Numbered from the stretch's first letter, positions 53,061 through 62,710 are shown. The stretch is 64,000 nucleotides of DNA from Lutibacter citreus (GCF_003260195.1 NZ_QEIH01000006.1:310001-374000); one strand, 5' to 3'. Numbers and translations are program-made. Notes: a model not told the origin generated them from the sequence alone.

Positions 53061-54714
53061 ATGAAGACATTACGAATAAAATTAACTTTTTTATTGCTGA
53101 GTTGCTTGCTATTTGTTTCAAACAATTTCGGACAATCGGCTCCCGAAACATTTAAAAACCCAATTCTACCAGGTTTCTATCCCGACCCATCCATTTGTCG
53201 TGTTGGAGATACGTATTATATGGTGAATTCTAGCTTTGAATGGTATCCAGGATTGCCTATTCATAAAAGTAAAGATTTAGTGAATTGGGAAAAAATTGGG
53301 CACGGTTTACATCGTTCTAATCAAATAATGTATAAAGATGGTCTAAAAAATTCCAATGGAATATTTGCTCCAAGCATTCGATACCATAAAGGAACATTTT
53401 ACATTATTACAACTATGGTAGGACAAAAAGGTAATTTTATAATTACTGCAAAAAATCCTGTGGGACCTTGGAGTGACCTAATGTGGATAAAAGATGCTCC
53501 TGGAATTGACCCTTCTCTCTTTTGGGATGAAGATGGTAAATGTTATTATACTGGAGCAGGTATTATTGACGGAACAAATAGAGAATGGCCAGGTAAAAAT
53601 GGAATTTGGATGCAGGAAATTAATCCTAATAAAGGAATTTTATTAGGGGAGCCAAAACAATTAACTTATGGTCATGCATCAAATGCTCGTTGGGCTGAAG
53701 GACCACATTTGTATAAAAATAGATGGAGAGTATGTGTTGTTGATTGGAGAAGGAGGAACGAGTGAATTTCATGCTGTAACCATTTTTAATAGTAAAAACC
53801 TTTGGGGACCTTATATTCCGAATCATGCAAATCCAATAATGACCCATCGTCATTTAGGTTATACGTATCCAATTATTCAAACCGGACATGCAGATTTAGT
53901 TCAAACTCAAAATGGAGATTGGTGGTCGGTTATGTTAGCAAAACGACCAGTTGATGGGTATTCAATTTTGGCACGTGAAACATTTTTGGCTAAGGTGGAA
54001 ATGACAAAACAAGAAAGTGGTATCACTCCAATTTACAATCCTGGAAAAGGGTTGCTTCAAATTGAACAAAAAAGACCTAATTTACCTTGGACTCCTGTAC
54101 CTCAACTTAAAACTATAGATGAATTTGATTCTGAAAACATAGATTTAGAGTGGAATTGTCTTAGAAATTATAAAACTCCTTGGTTTAAACAAGTAAATGG
54201 TAAAATGGAAATCAACCTACGTCCACAAACTGTAAATGAGTGGAAAAATCCATCATACCTAGCTAAAAGGGTTAAATCTCATAATTTTGAAGTGACAACG
54301 AAAATGGAGTTCTCTTCAAAAAAAGAAAATGAAAAAGCAGGTTTAGTAATGTATCGTAAATCTTCAATTCACTATCAATTACTTAAAGAAAAGAATAATG
54401 TGGTCTTGATAAAAACAATTGCAACAAAAGTGAATGCTGAAAAAGGAATTAGTGAAATAGTTGCAAGAAAGCCCTATAAAGAGAAGGAAGTAATTTTAAA
54501 AATTGTAGGCAAAGGCATCAATGCAAAATTCTATTTTGGTGCAGAAAAGAATAGCCTACAGCAAATTGGAAATACACAAGACTTATCTAACTTTGGAGAT
54601 GAAATTGCTTGGGGATTTAATGGAACCTATGTGGGAATGTACGCTACATCATTGGGTGAAAAAAGCAAAAAGAAGGCTTTATTTAATTGGTTTGAGTATA
54701 AAAATTTAAAGTAG
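53061..54714 (+). pseudogene. Frameshifted GH43-type glycosidase (beta-xylosidase/arabinofuranosidase-like)
   Basis: Two overlapping frames make one GH43 enzyme. The first (53061 to about 53719) has a signal peptide, the NPILPGFYPDPSIC opening with the catalytic-base Asp, GIDPSLFWDEDGKCYYTGAG and NARWAEGPHLYK with the acid Glu. The second frame continues with IDGEYVLLIGEGGTSEFHAVTIF and runs to 54714. The join is in a five-A run (53715-53719): four A's would restore HLYKIDGEY. The C-terminal half is a beta-sandwich (GH43_C2-like). Either the gene is broken or one base was added by sequencing error. If the frame is restored the product is about 550 residues, full length. Confidence 0.88.
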
Positions 54715-54811
54715 AATTATTAATCAGATTTTTATCTTCAAAACACAAATTGTTGTATTCTTAACAACAAATAAACTAAAGAACACTATTTTTACTGCTT
54801 CAAATTAATAT

Positions 54812-55621
54812 ATGGATTTTTCAAAAGTAAAATTAGTAGTAACAGATATGGATGGAACTTTACTAAACTCTAAAAGTGAAGTGAGTTCTAAATTCTTGAA
54901 TATTTACAATGAATTAAAAAAACTTGACATTAAGTTTATTGCCGCAAGTGGCAGACAGTATTTTAGTATAGTTGACCGGTTTGATAAAAGTATTCAAAAT
55001 GAAATAACAATTATTGCTGAAAATGGTGCTTTTGCAATGCTTGGAGATCAAGAATTGTTTACTTTAAGTTTACCGTCAGAATATATTCTAAAAAGCATTA
55101 ATTCTTTACGAGAACTAGAGAATGTTTATATTGTTTTATGTGGAAAAAAATGTGCTTATATTGAAACCAAAGATGAGAAATTCATTAATATGTTTAAAAA
55201 TTACTATTCTGAATACACAATAGTAAATGATTTAACCAAGGTTAAAAACGATACATTCTTTAAAATAGCTGCTTTTCATTTTAAATGTTCTGAAACTCAT
55301 ATTTATCCTGCTGTTAAACATTTTGAAAACGACTTACAAGTTATAGTTTCAGGAGAAAATTGGTTAGATATTTCTCATTCTAATGCAAATAAAGGTTACG
55401 CTTTAAATATTTTTCAAAACGATTTAAATATTTCTAAAGAAGAAACTATGGTTTTTGGAGATTACAACAACGATTTAAAAATGATTGAGCTTGCAGATTT
55501 TAGTTATGCTATGGAAAATGCTCACACTAATGTTAAAACGGCTGCAAAATTTCAAACAAAAAATAATGATGAGCAAGGTGTTGAATTCATACTTGAACAG
55601 GTTATAAATTCTAGAAAATAA
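54812..55621 (+). CDS. Cof-type HAD phosphatase
   Basis: A 269-residue soluble phosphatase of the Cof/HAD-IIB group, which dephosphorylates sugar phosphates, FMN or similar small molecules. Motif I is DMDGT with D12 (nucleophile) and D14. The cap domain lies in the middle and motif IV is GDYNNDLKMIELADF. It follows the glycan locus by 97 bases on the same strand but need not belong to it. The natural substrate is unknown. Confidence 0.9.
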   Translation: MDFSKVKLVVTDMDGTLLNSKSEVSSKFLNIYNELKKLDIKFIAASGRQYFSIVDRFDKSIQNEITIIAENGAFAMLGDQELFTLSLPSEYILKSINSLRELENVYIVLCGKKCAYIETKDEKFINMFKNYYSEYTIVNDLTKVKNDTFFKIAAFHFKCSETHIYPAVKHFENDLQVIVSGENWLDISHSNANKGYALNIFQNDLNISKEETMVFGDYNNDLKMIELADFSYAMENAHTNVKTAAKFQTKNNDEQGVEFILEQVINSRK

Positions 55622-55645
55622 AACATTCTATTTCCTATTTTAAGC

Positions 55646-55712
55646 TGTCATGCTAAACTTGATTCAGCATCGCATAAACTGGATGAGACTCTGAATCAAG
55701 TTCAGAATGACA
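55646..55712. repeat. Imperfect inverted repeat of REP-like type
   Basis: TGTCATGCTAAACTTGATTC near 55646 is mirrored by GAATCAAGTTCAGAATGACA ending at 55712. About 28-base arms match at most positions around an 11-base centre. Intergenic palindromes of this TGTCAT...ATGACA form recur in many Bacteroidota genomes. It lies between convergent genes and could also end transcription from both sides. Confidence 0.8.
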
Positions 55713-55726
55713 AAAAAATCCTTAGA

Positions 55727-56731
55727 TTAAAAAGTTTTTTTAAACTCCTCAAGAATATTTTGAGCTGCTTTAACAGGTGAAATCTTTGCAGAAACAATAT
55801 CTTTTTCAAGTACTTTTAATTGGCTTGAAATCTCTTTAGAGCCATAAAACAAGTTTTTCAACTCTTCATTAATATTGTTGTACATCCAATCTATTTGTTG
55901 ATGATTTCTATTCTTTACAAAATAGCCATTTTCATCAACCAACTCTTTAAAGTTTTCAACTTCATCCCAAACATTATCAATCCCAATACCTTTTATTGCT
56001 GAAGCCGTACTCACTACCGGGCTCCAACCAGATTCAGACAAGGGAAATATATGCAATGCATTTTGATATTGTAAACGAGCCATTTCACTCATACGAACAT
56101 TATCACCATCAGCTTTATTTATAACAACCATATCGGCCATTTCCATAATACCTTTCTTAATTCCTTGTAGTTCATCACCTGCTCCTGAAAGCATTAATAA
56201 CAAAAAGAAATCCGTCATACCGTGTACAGCTGTTTCTGACTGCCCTACTCCAACTGTTTCTATTAATATAACATCATAGCCGTTAGCTTCACAAAGCAGC
56301 ATTGTTTCGCCCGTTTTATTGGCAACACCACCTAGTGTATCTCCAGATGCAGATGGACGAATATAAGCTTCCTGCATATTTGCCAATTCTTCCATTCTGG
56401 TTTTATCACCTAAAATACTTCCTTTAGAACGTTGGCTACTTGGATCAATAGATAAAATAGCTACTCTTTTACCTTTGCTTACTAAATGTTTACCAAAAGC
56501 TTCAATAAAAGTACTTTTACCAACTCCTGGTACTCCTGTGATTCCAATTCTAATAGATTTACCTGAATACGGTAAAATTTCTTGAATTATTTCTTTTGCA
56601 AGAACCTTATCGCTTTCTAAATTACTTTCAACAATAGTAATTGCTCTTGATAAAAGAACTCTATCTCCATTTAAAACTCCTTTAATATATGCAGCAGGTG
56701 TTAACCTTCCTTTTGGCTTGTAATTTTTCAT
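55727..56731 (-). CDS. meaB: MeaB/ArgK GTPase, methylmalonyl-CoA mutase chaperone
   Basis: G3E-family GTPase (334 residues) that guards and reloads the B12 cofactor of methylmalonyl-CoA mutase. The P-loop is GVPGVGKS (66-73); DPSSQRSKGSILGDKTRM and ETVGVGQSE are family hallmarks, and NKADGDN is the base-specificity motif. It was formerly named ArgK (LAO/AO transport). It is not next to mutAB here, but the pathway link is strong. It is transcribed alone on the minus strand. Confidence 0.94.
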   Translation of the reverse strand: MKNYKPKGRLTPAAYIKGVLNGDRVLLSRAITIVESNLESDKVLAKEIIQEILPYSGKSIRIGITGVPGVGKSTFIEAFGKHLVSKGKRVAILSIDPSSQRSKGSILGDKTRMEELANMQEAYIRPSASGDTLGGVANKTGETMLLCEANGYDVILIETVGVGQSETAVHGMTDFFLLLMLSGAGDELQGIKKGIMEMADMVVINKADGDNVRMSEMARLQYQNALHIFPLSESGWSPVVSTASAIKGIGIDNVWDEVENFKELVDENGYFVKNRNHQQIDWMYNNINEELKNLFYGSKEISSQLKVLEKDIVSAKISPVKAAQNILEEFKKTF

Positions 56732-56860
56732 TAAATCTAAAGTGTAATAGCTAATTATACATTAACTTATTCTATACTATTTACCTTCAACAAAGATACA
56801 CATCTTTACAAAAAGCTTTAAATTTTAACTAGTTTGTTTAACAATAAAATTAATGTAGAA

Positions 56861-57574
56861 TTATTTTCTGCTACCAAATATTCTTAATAAGAACAAGAAT
56901 AGATTAATAAAATCAAGATAAAGAGATAAGGCACCTAAAATGGCACTTTTCTCCATACTATCTTCATTTTGAAAACCATTAATAGCAATTCTTTTTAATT
57001 TTTGAGTATCGTAAGCAACTAGACCTACAAAAATTAAAACACCTAAATAAGTAATTATCCAATACATCATTGTGCTTTGCATAAACATATTTACTACTGA
57101 AGCTATTATTATTCCTATTAAAGCCATTATAGCAATGTTTCCTAATTTTGTAAGGTCTCTTTTTGTGTAATATCCAAACAAACTCATTGCACCAAATGTA
57201 CCTGCCGTAATTATAAATGTTGAAGTTATTGATGCTGATGTATAAACCATAAATACAAACGACATTGTTAATCCATTTAAAGCGGCATAAAGAATATATA
57301 ATGCAATTGCTGTACTTGTAGTTAGTTTATTTATCCTTGCAGAAATGTACATAACCAACCCTATTTCACCTAATAAAAGGCCGTAAAATAAAATTTTATT
57401 TCCGAATATTAATTGAATTAATTGTTCCGAACCTGATACAAAATAAGCAGCTACACCAGTTATTAGCAAGGCAATTGCCATCCAATTATAAACCTTAGTT
57501 AAGTATACTGAAATACTATGACTAACATCTAATTCTTTCTGGCTAAAATTTGTATTTGATAAATGATTTTCCAT
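56861..57574 (-). CDS. Bax inhibitor-1/YccA-family membrane protein
   Basis: A 237-residue inner-membrane protein with seven predicted helices, related to YccA/YbhL and BI-1. The pattern VYNWMAIALLITGVAAYF at the start and LVAYDTQKLKRIA with the conserved Asp near residue 190 fit the family. Members are pH-sensitive Ca2+ leak channels or FtsH regulators; the role here is not known. Single gene. Confidence 0.92.
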   Translation of the reverse strand: MENHLSNTNFSQKELDVSHSISVYLTKVYNWMAIALLITGVAAYFVSGSEQLIQLIFGNKILFYGLLLGEIGLVMYISARINKLTTSTAIALYILYAALNGLTMSFVFMVYTSASITSTFIITAGTFGAMSLFGYYTKRDLTKLGNIAIMALIGIIIASVVNMFMQSTMMYWIITYLGVLIFVGLVAYDTQKLKRIAINGFQNEDSMEKSAILGALSLYLDFINLFLFLLRIFGSRK

Positions 57575-57831
57575 GAGGTGTTTTTAAAATTTATTTACAA
57601 AATTAAAACTCTAAATCAATAAGTAAAGTATTTATTTAATAATCTTTCTATTTTAATTTTTTAATTCGTTCTAAACACTGAAAATACCATTAAAAATCTA
57701 AATTTATTCATATTTAAAAAAGTAATTAAACTCTCCAATATTAATTTTAACTTTCAGAAAATAAAATTTGCTAGGTTATGCTTGTAAGAATTATTCTTAG
57801 CACTCGTCAAAAGCTATATTAAAATTTAAAT

Positions 57832-58431
57832 ATGATGGACAATTTAATTGAAAACAGCATTAACAAAGCGATAACATATACAGAATATAGAAACTTGGTA
57901 AAGCATTTATTATCTGAAGGTAAGTCTACAGGAAATATTCAAAATGATGATATGCTTAATTACAGCACACTTAATGATAAAAGAATGGATAGGCTTGATA
58001 AAAAGCTGAAGTTGAATGAAGAAACAGAAAAATTTATTAATAATTTAGATAAAAATGTTACCCTCTTAACAATTGCAGAAGGTTGGTGTGGAGACGCTGC
58101 TCAAATATTACCAATGATAAATCACATATCTAAAAATTCAACTAAAATTGATTTAAAAATTGTATTAAGAGATGAAAATGATGATTTAATAAATAAATTT
58201 TTAACTAATGGAGGCAAAGCAATTCCTAAACTAATAGTTCTTGATGAAAATAAAAACGTAATCGATTCTTGGGGACCAAGACCTTCTATTGCCACTAAAA
58301 TGGTAAATGACTTTAAAGAAAAAAATGGAGGGCTTAATGCTGAATTCAAAAAAGATTTACAAATTTGGTATAATAAAGACAAAGGAAATAACACTCAAAA
58401 TGATATCCTTGAATTATTAAAAACTACTTAA
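57832..58431 (+). CDS. Thioredoxin-family protein with a single active-site cysteine
   Basis: A 199-residue cytoplasmic protein. An N-terminal helical part (1-75) is followed by a thioredoxin-like domain. The redox motif reads EGWCGDAAQ, with only C86, so it is CxxA instead of CxxC. It cannot form the usual intramolecular disulfide, and a monothiol or non-redox role is likely. Two ATGs are adjacent at the start (57832 and 57835). The next gene follows after 48 bases. Confidence 0.8.
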   Translation: MMDNLIENSINKAITYTEYRNLVKHLLSEGKSTGNIQNDDMLNYSTLNDKRMDRLDKKLKLNEETEKFINNLDKNVTLLTIAEGWCGDAAQILPMINHISKNSTKIDLKIVLRDENDDLINKFLTNGGKAIPKLIVLDENKNVIDSWGPRPSIATKMVNDFKEKNGGLNAEFKKDLQIWYNKDKGNNTQNDILELLKTT

Positions 58432-58479
58432 GCTTTAGCTCAATTTATTTAAATACCTTTGTCACTTAAACAATAAGTA

Positions 58480-58968
58480 ATGATCGTAGATTACAAGGAT
58501 ATTCCTAAATGGGGGAAATTGTGGATTTTCCCATCAAATAGAAAATTTTATGCGCAAGAAATTCCTGAAATAAAGGAAGCTATTGAAGATTTTTTAAATA
58601 AATGGACACATAATGGGCAATCTTTAAACTGTGCTTATAAGTTTAAATACGATAGATTTATTATTGTAACTGTTGATGATTCTCAAATTAGTTTAAGCCT
58701 AGAATCTCATGATAAATTAGCTGCTTTTATTCTTAAACTTGAGAAAAAATATGAAGTTGTGTTGTTAGACAGAATTAATGTTTGTTATAAACAAGGTGAA
58801 TTTGTGCAGTATAAAGATGTAGTTGAATTTAAAAAAATGATGAAAAGCAAAGGTGTTTCACCAAAAACCACCGTTTTTAACAACATGATAACTACCAAAG
58901 GCGAATTATCTAATGATTGGGAAATAAATATTATGGATAGTTGGTTAGGACGTTTTCTACAAAAATGA
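58480..58968 (+). CDS. Conserved hypothetical protein
   Basis: A 162-residue soluble protein with no signal peptide or transmembrane segment. Proteins of this type (opening IPKWGKLWIFPSNRKFY) appear in Bacteroidota genomes, sometimes with the poorly founded label ABC transporter ATPase; no Walker motif is present. I cannot assign a function. It overlaps the convergent outer-membrane gene by 12 bases. Confidence 0.75.
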   Translation: MIVDYKDIPKWGKLWIFPSNRKFYAQEIPEIKEAIEDFLNKWTHNGQSLNCAYKFKYDRFIIVTVDDSQISLSLESHDKLAAFILKLEKKYEVVLLDRINVCYKQGEFVQYKDVVEFKKMMKSKGVSPKTTVFNNMITTKGELSNDWEINIMDSWLGRFLQK

Positions 58969-59493
58969 CATTCCCAAACCAAAGGATAAACTGTTTAATT
59001 TTCCATTTTTAAAATTGGCTATTTTCTTTTGGTGAAAGTCCATATTAATAATAACACTATAATTTTTCATTGTTGAAATATAGTATCCAATTCCTGCTGT
59101 ATAATATTTACCTCGGTCAAAGGCTCTGCTAATTTTTAATAATTTACCAACTCCTGCAGTAAAATAAAACTTATCGTCATCCATTTGAAAAATAGCAATT
59201 TTAGAATTTAAATAATAAGGAATTGCTAATACCTCTAAATCTGGATGCCAGTCAAAACCTAAATTAATTCCGGCAGTTAAAAAACTAGTTACATTTACAT
59301 CAATTCCGTTGCGTAAGATAATGGCTCTTGGAGCTAATAAAGACCAATCAACCTCATCATAATACTCATCGTATTCACCAAAACTTTCATTGGTTGTAAA
59401 AGTTGTATTAATAGTGAAATAATAATTAAAATTATTTTGTGAATATGAAATTAAACAGAAAAAAAGTGAAATAATTAGAATATATCTCTTCAT
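58957..59493 (-). CDS. Predicted outer-membrane beta-barrel protein
   Basis: A 178-residue protein with a signal peptide (MKRYILIISLFFCLISYSQ) and alternating beta-strands (AGINLGFDWHP, FYFTAGVGKLLK, YYTAGIGYYIST). The end, LSFGLGMSFL, suits a small barrel. No function is known. It lies 11 bases after truB on the same strand, at the end of the ftsX-uppP-truB operon. Confidence 0.75.
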   Translation of the reverse strand: MKRYILIISLFFCLISYSQNNFNYYFTINTTFTTNESFGEYDEYYDEVDWSLLAPRAIILRNGIDVNVTSFLTAGINLGFDWHPDLEVLAIPYYLNSKIAIFQMDDDKFYFTAGVGKLLKISRAFDRGKYYTAGIGYYISTMKNYSVIINMDFHQKKIANFKNGKLNSLSFGLGMSFL

Positions 59494-59504
59494 AAAATTT
59501 ATAA

Positions 59505-60188
59505 CTACACGTTAGCTATAAACTCATCAATAGTTGTACCGTTTTCCACTTTAAAATCTCCAATTTTAGTTCTTCTAAGTGCAGACAAATGACCTCCCGA
59601 ATTTAAAGCCAATCCAAAATCATATGCTAAAGATCTTATATAAGTTCCCTTGCTACAGACAACTCTAAATTCTACTTTCGGTAAATTTATTGCGGTAATT
59701 TCAAATTCAGAAATAGTGATCTTTCTAGATTTAATTTCAGTAGTTTCACCAGCTCTTGCTAATTCGTACAAGCGTTTTCCTTCTTTTTTAATAGCAGAAA
59801 ATATTGGTGGTTTTTGATCAATTTCACCAACAAATTGTTTAGTTGTTTCTCTTATTAAATCTTCAGAAATATGATCAGTTGAAAAAGTTTCATTTATTTC
59901 TGTTTCTAAATCATAACTTGGTGTAGTTGCTCCTAAAGTAATTTCACCAGTATACTCTTTAATCTGACCTTGATAAATATCAATTTTTTTTGTGAATTTC
60001 CCCGTACAAATTATTAATAATCCTGTGGCAAGTGGATCTAAAGTTCCTGCATGGCCAACTTTTATATTTTTAATTTTAAACTTTTGTTTAATATTCCAAC
60101 GCAGTTTATTAACTACCTGAAAAGAAGTCCAATTAAGTGGCTTATCAATTAGTAAAACCTGACCGTTTTTATAATCTTCTAAAGTCAT
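59505..60188 (-). CDS. truB: tRNA pseudouridine(55) synthase TruB
   Basis: Forms pseudouridine at position 55 of tRNAs. It has 227 residues, a compact TruB without the extra C-terminal PUA-like tail of E. coli TruB. GHAGTLDPLATGLL with the catalytic D51 is intact, and KGTYIRSLAYDFG is the second conserved motif. The ATG overlaps the uppP stop by one base, so the two are coupled. Confidence 0.95.
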   Translation of the reverse strand: MTLEDYKNGQVLLIDKPLNWTSFQVVNKLRWNIKQKFKIKNIKVGHAGTLDPLATGLLIICTGKFTKKIDIYQGQIKEYTGEITLGATTPSYDLETEINETFSTDHISEDLIRETTKQFVGEIDQKPPIFSAIKKEGKRLYELARAGETTEIKSRKITISEFEITAINLPKVEFRVVCSKGTYIRSLAYDFGLALNSGGHLSALRRTKIGDFKVENGTTIDEFIANV

Positions 60189-60985
60189 TATTTGTTATAA
60201 AGAGTTATTGATATTGCTATTACTCCAACTATAAAACAATACAAAGAAAAATAAGATAATTTACTTTTCTTAACTATTGCAATCATCCATTTACAAGCAA
60301 ATAATCCTGCAACAAATGAAGTTATAAAACCTATGGTTAAGTAACCGATTTGACTACTTTCAAAATTAATTGACCCAGACATAACATCTTTTCCAATTTT
60401 TCCAAAAATTAAAGGAACTACCATTAAAAAAGAAAATCGAGCTGCTTTCACTCTATCAATTCCCAATAAAACGGATGATGATATAGTTGCTCCAGATCTA
60501 GAAATACCAGGTAAAATAGCTAAGGCTTGAGAAACACCAATTACAGCAGCATTAAAAAACGATACATCTTTTGTAGTATTTTTAGCCTTATCAGCAAACA
60601 ATAGTAATAATGATGTTATGATAAGCATAAACCCAACTAATAAAATTTGACCTCCAAAAAAAGCTTCAAATTGATCTTCAAAGTAAAGACCAGCAAATAC
60701 AGCTGGAATCATTGAAATAATTATTTTTAATGAAAATTGAAATTCTTCATTCCATTTAAATTGAAATAACCCTTTAAATATTTGAACCACTTCATTTCTA
60801 AAAACAACTAAAGTACTTAGCGCTGTTGCAAAGTGTAAAACTACGGTAAAAGTTAAACTTTCACTTGGTAAAGTATCATTTCCAAAAAGTGCTTTTGCTA
60901 TTTCCAAATGCCCACTAGATGAAACGGGTAAAAACTCGGTTAACCCTTGAATAATCCCTAAGATTATGGCTTCAATATAATTCAT
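60188..60985 (-). CDS. uppP: Undecaprenyl-diphosphatase UppP/BacA
   Basis: Recycles undecaprenyl diphosphate for peptidoglycan and other glycans in the inner membrane. It has 265 residues with about eight helices. Both family motifs are present: QGLTEFLPVSSSGHLE (13-28) and LPGISRSGATIS near residue 160. It lies three bases after the DUF3098 gene and is coupled to truB. Confidence 0.95.
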   Translation of the reverse strand: MNYIEAIILGIIQGLTEFLPVSSSGHLEIAKALFGNDTLPSESLTFTVVLHFATALSTLVVFRNEVVQIFKGLFQFKWNEEFQFSLKIIISMIPAVFAGLYFEDQFEAFFGGQILLVGFMLIITSLLLLFADKAKNTTKDVSFFNAAVIGVSQALAILPGISRSGATISSSVLLGIDRVKAARFSFLMVVPLIFGKIGKDVMSGSINFESSQIGYLTIGFITSFVAGLFACKWMIAIVKKSKLSYFSLYCFIVGVIAISITLYNK

Positions 60986-60988
60986 TAT

Positions 60989-61234
60989 TTATTTTGAATT
61001 TTTAGCCATTATAGCATAAATTTCAATTGCCAACCCAATTAGTACAAGTGTTGGTGCTAATCTTATTCTTCTAAAATTATAAATATCTTCATTAAAAACT
61101 TCAGGATTATCACTTCCGCCTCCGGCCATTAAAATAAACCCTAAAGCAATAATTCCAATACCTACTAGCATTAATGTATAATTCTTTTTTCCGAAAAGAA
61201 ATTCGCTTTTATATTCTTCTTTTTTATTATTCAT
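60989..61234 (-). CDS. DUF3098 small membrane protein
   Basis: An 81-residue protein with two transmembrane helices (about 19-38 and 60-76) and a polar loop containing GGGSDNPEVFNEDIYNFRR, typical of DUF3098. This gene lies between ftsX and uppP in many Bacteroidota, so an envelope role linked to cell division or peptidoglycan is plausible but unproven. Confidence 0.88.
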   Translation of the reverse strand: MNNKKEEYKSEFLFGKKNYTLMLVGIGIIALGFILMAGGGSDNPEVFNEDIYNFRRIRLAPTLVLIGLAIEIYAIMAKNSK

Positions 61235-61238
61235 TATT

Positions 61239-62117
61239 TTAGTAATAAAGTTCGTCTGTTCTTAAATTTAGAAAACGCTGTGTAGCAAAAAACGTACTAA
61301 TCCAAGTAATTAGTATACCCATAAGTATTATAAATGCAAATAAAATACCTAGTACTTTATAGTCTGCAAGTAATTCTATTTCTGGAACCATTTTATTCAC
61401 ATATAATATAAAGCCTAATAAGGCTAAAATAGCAACTATAGCACCTAAAACCCCTAACTTGATACTTTTCCAAATAAACGGTTTACGTATAAATCCTTTT
61501 GTTGCACCAACCATTTGCATAGTTTTAATTGTAAATCTTTTTGAATACACTGAAAGCCGAATAGAACTATTAATTAAAACCACTGCAATAAGTGTAAATA
61601 ATGCGCTAAATAACAACATCCAAAAACTAATTCTATTAATATTTTTGGTCAGCAATTCTATTAAAGATTTATCATAAACTACCTCTGCAACAATACTTCT
61701 ATTCAACAATTGCTTTTCAATAGAAGCCATTTGTTCAGGAGTTACAAAATCAGATTTTAAACTAACATCAATTGCGTTTTTTAAAGGATTACTCCCTAAA
61801 AAATTAACAAAATCTTCGCCAATTTCTTCCGAATACTTTTTAGCGGCATCTTTTTTTGAAATATATACAACTTCTTTTGAATATTCTGCTTTTTTTAATT
61901 CAGCTTTAAATATTTCAACATCATTTGATTTTGCATTATCCGTTAAGAAAATGGTAATCGCAACTTTTTCTTTAAAATGCTTTGTTATACTATTAGTTTT
62001 CAACAAAATAAGACCTAAAAACCCAACTAAAAACAACACCAATCCAATACTTATTATTACTGAAAAGTATGAAGACCGTAATCTTCTTTTCTGATATTTA
62101 TCAAATGAATTATTCAA
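61239..62117 (-). CDS. ftsX: Cell-division ABC permease FtsX
   Basis: Partner of FtsE in activating peptidoglycan hydrolases at the division site. It has 292 residues: a first helix near 20-42, a periplasmic domain (about 50-165) and three further helices, ending in a FtsX-type core (TIKTMQMVGATKGFIRKPFIWKS). ftsE is not adjacent, which is common in Bacteroidota. It is the first gene of the ftsX-DUF3098-uppP-truB run. Confidence 0.92.
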   Translation of the reverse strand: MNNSFDKYQKRRLRSSYFSVIISIGLVLFLVGFLGLILLKTNSITKHFKEKVAITIFLTDNAKSNDVEIFKAELKKAEYSKEVVYISKKDAAKKYSEEIGEDFVNFLGSNPLKNAIDVSLKSDFVTPEQMASIEKQLLNRSIVAEVVYDKSLIELLTKNINRISFWMLLFSALFTLIAVVLINSSIRLSVYSKRFTIKTMQMVGATKGFIRKPFIWKSIKLGVLGAIVAILALLGFILYVNKMVPEIELLADYKVLGILFAFIILMGILITWISTFFATQRFLNLRTDELYY

Positions 62118-62304
62118 TTATGAGGTGTTTTATAATAATTTGCAATATACAAATTGTAGTCCGTTTTTTATTTTATAATTTTTTTAAAAATTAAATCACT
62201 CAAAATTAATAAAATAATGATCTAAAATACTTGTTAAAGTTTCTATTTAACGTAATTTTTTCTATAAAAATATTAAAGTCTAAAAATTTGAAAATTATAA
62301 CCAC

Positions 62305-62312
62305 TATCTTTG
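62305..62312 (+). promoter_or_regulatory. -7 promoter element of rbfA
   Basis: TATCTTTG matches TAnnTTTG. It ends only four bases before the rbfA ATG at 62317, which would put the transcript start at or next to the start codon. The nearest TTTG (62287-62290) gives a 14-base spacer, shorter than usual. Confidence 0.45.
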
Positions 62313-62316
62313 CACC

Positions 62317-62709
62317 ATGGAAACGAACAGACAAAAGAAAATAGCAGGAGTTTTACAAAAAGACTTAGCAGATGTACTGCAAAATGCAGCTCGTGATGGT
62401 ATGAAAGGAGTTATTATCTCTGTTACCAAAGTAAATGTTACCTCTGATTTAGGACAGGCAAAAGTATATATTAGCGTTTTCCCACAACTAAAACGAGAAA
62501 TTATTTTAAAAGGAGTTAAAGAAAACACTTCTTCTATTCGTTATGAAATGGCAAAACGTACAAGAGATCAATTGAGACGTATGCCAGAATTGTCTTTTTA
62601 TATTGATGATAGTTTAGATTATATTGAAGATATTGACAAGGCTTTACAAGGCAAAAAAGGAAACCCAATTAAAAATCCTGATATTTTAGACAAACGTCAA
62701 AAACGATAA
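62317..62709 (+). CDS. rbfA: Ribosome-binding factor A
   Basis: Assists late 16S rRNA maturation in the 30S subunit. It has 130 residues, typical length, with the KH-like fold pattern: QKKIAGVLQKDLADVLQ, ISVTKVNVTSDLGQAKVYISVF and LRRMPELSFYIDDSLDY. It is followed by a permease gene two bases after its stop, as in other flavobacteria. Confidence 0.95.
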   Translation: METNRQKKIAGVLQKDLADVLQNAARDGMKGVIISVTKVNVTSDLGQAKVYISVFPQLKREIILKGVKENTSSIRYEMAKRTRDQLRRMPELSFYIDDSLDYIEDIDKALQGKKGNPIKNPDILDKRQKR

Positions 62710-62710
62710 G

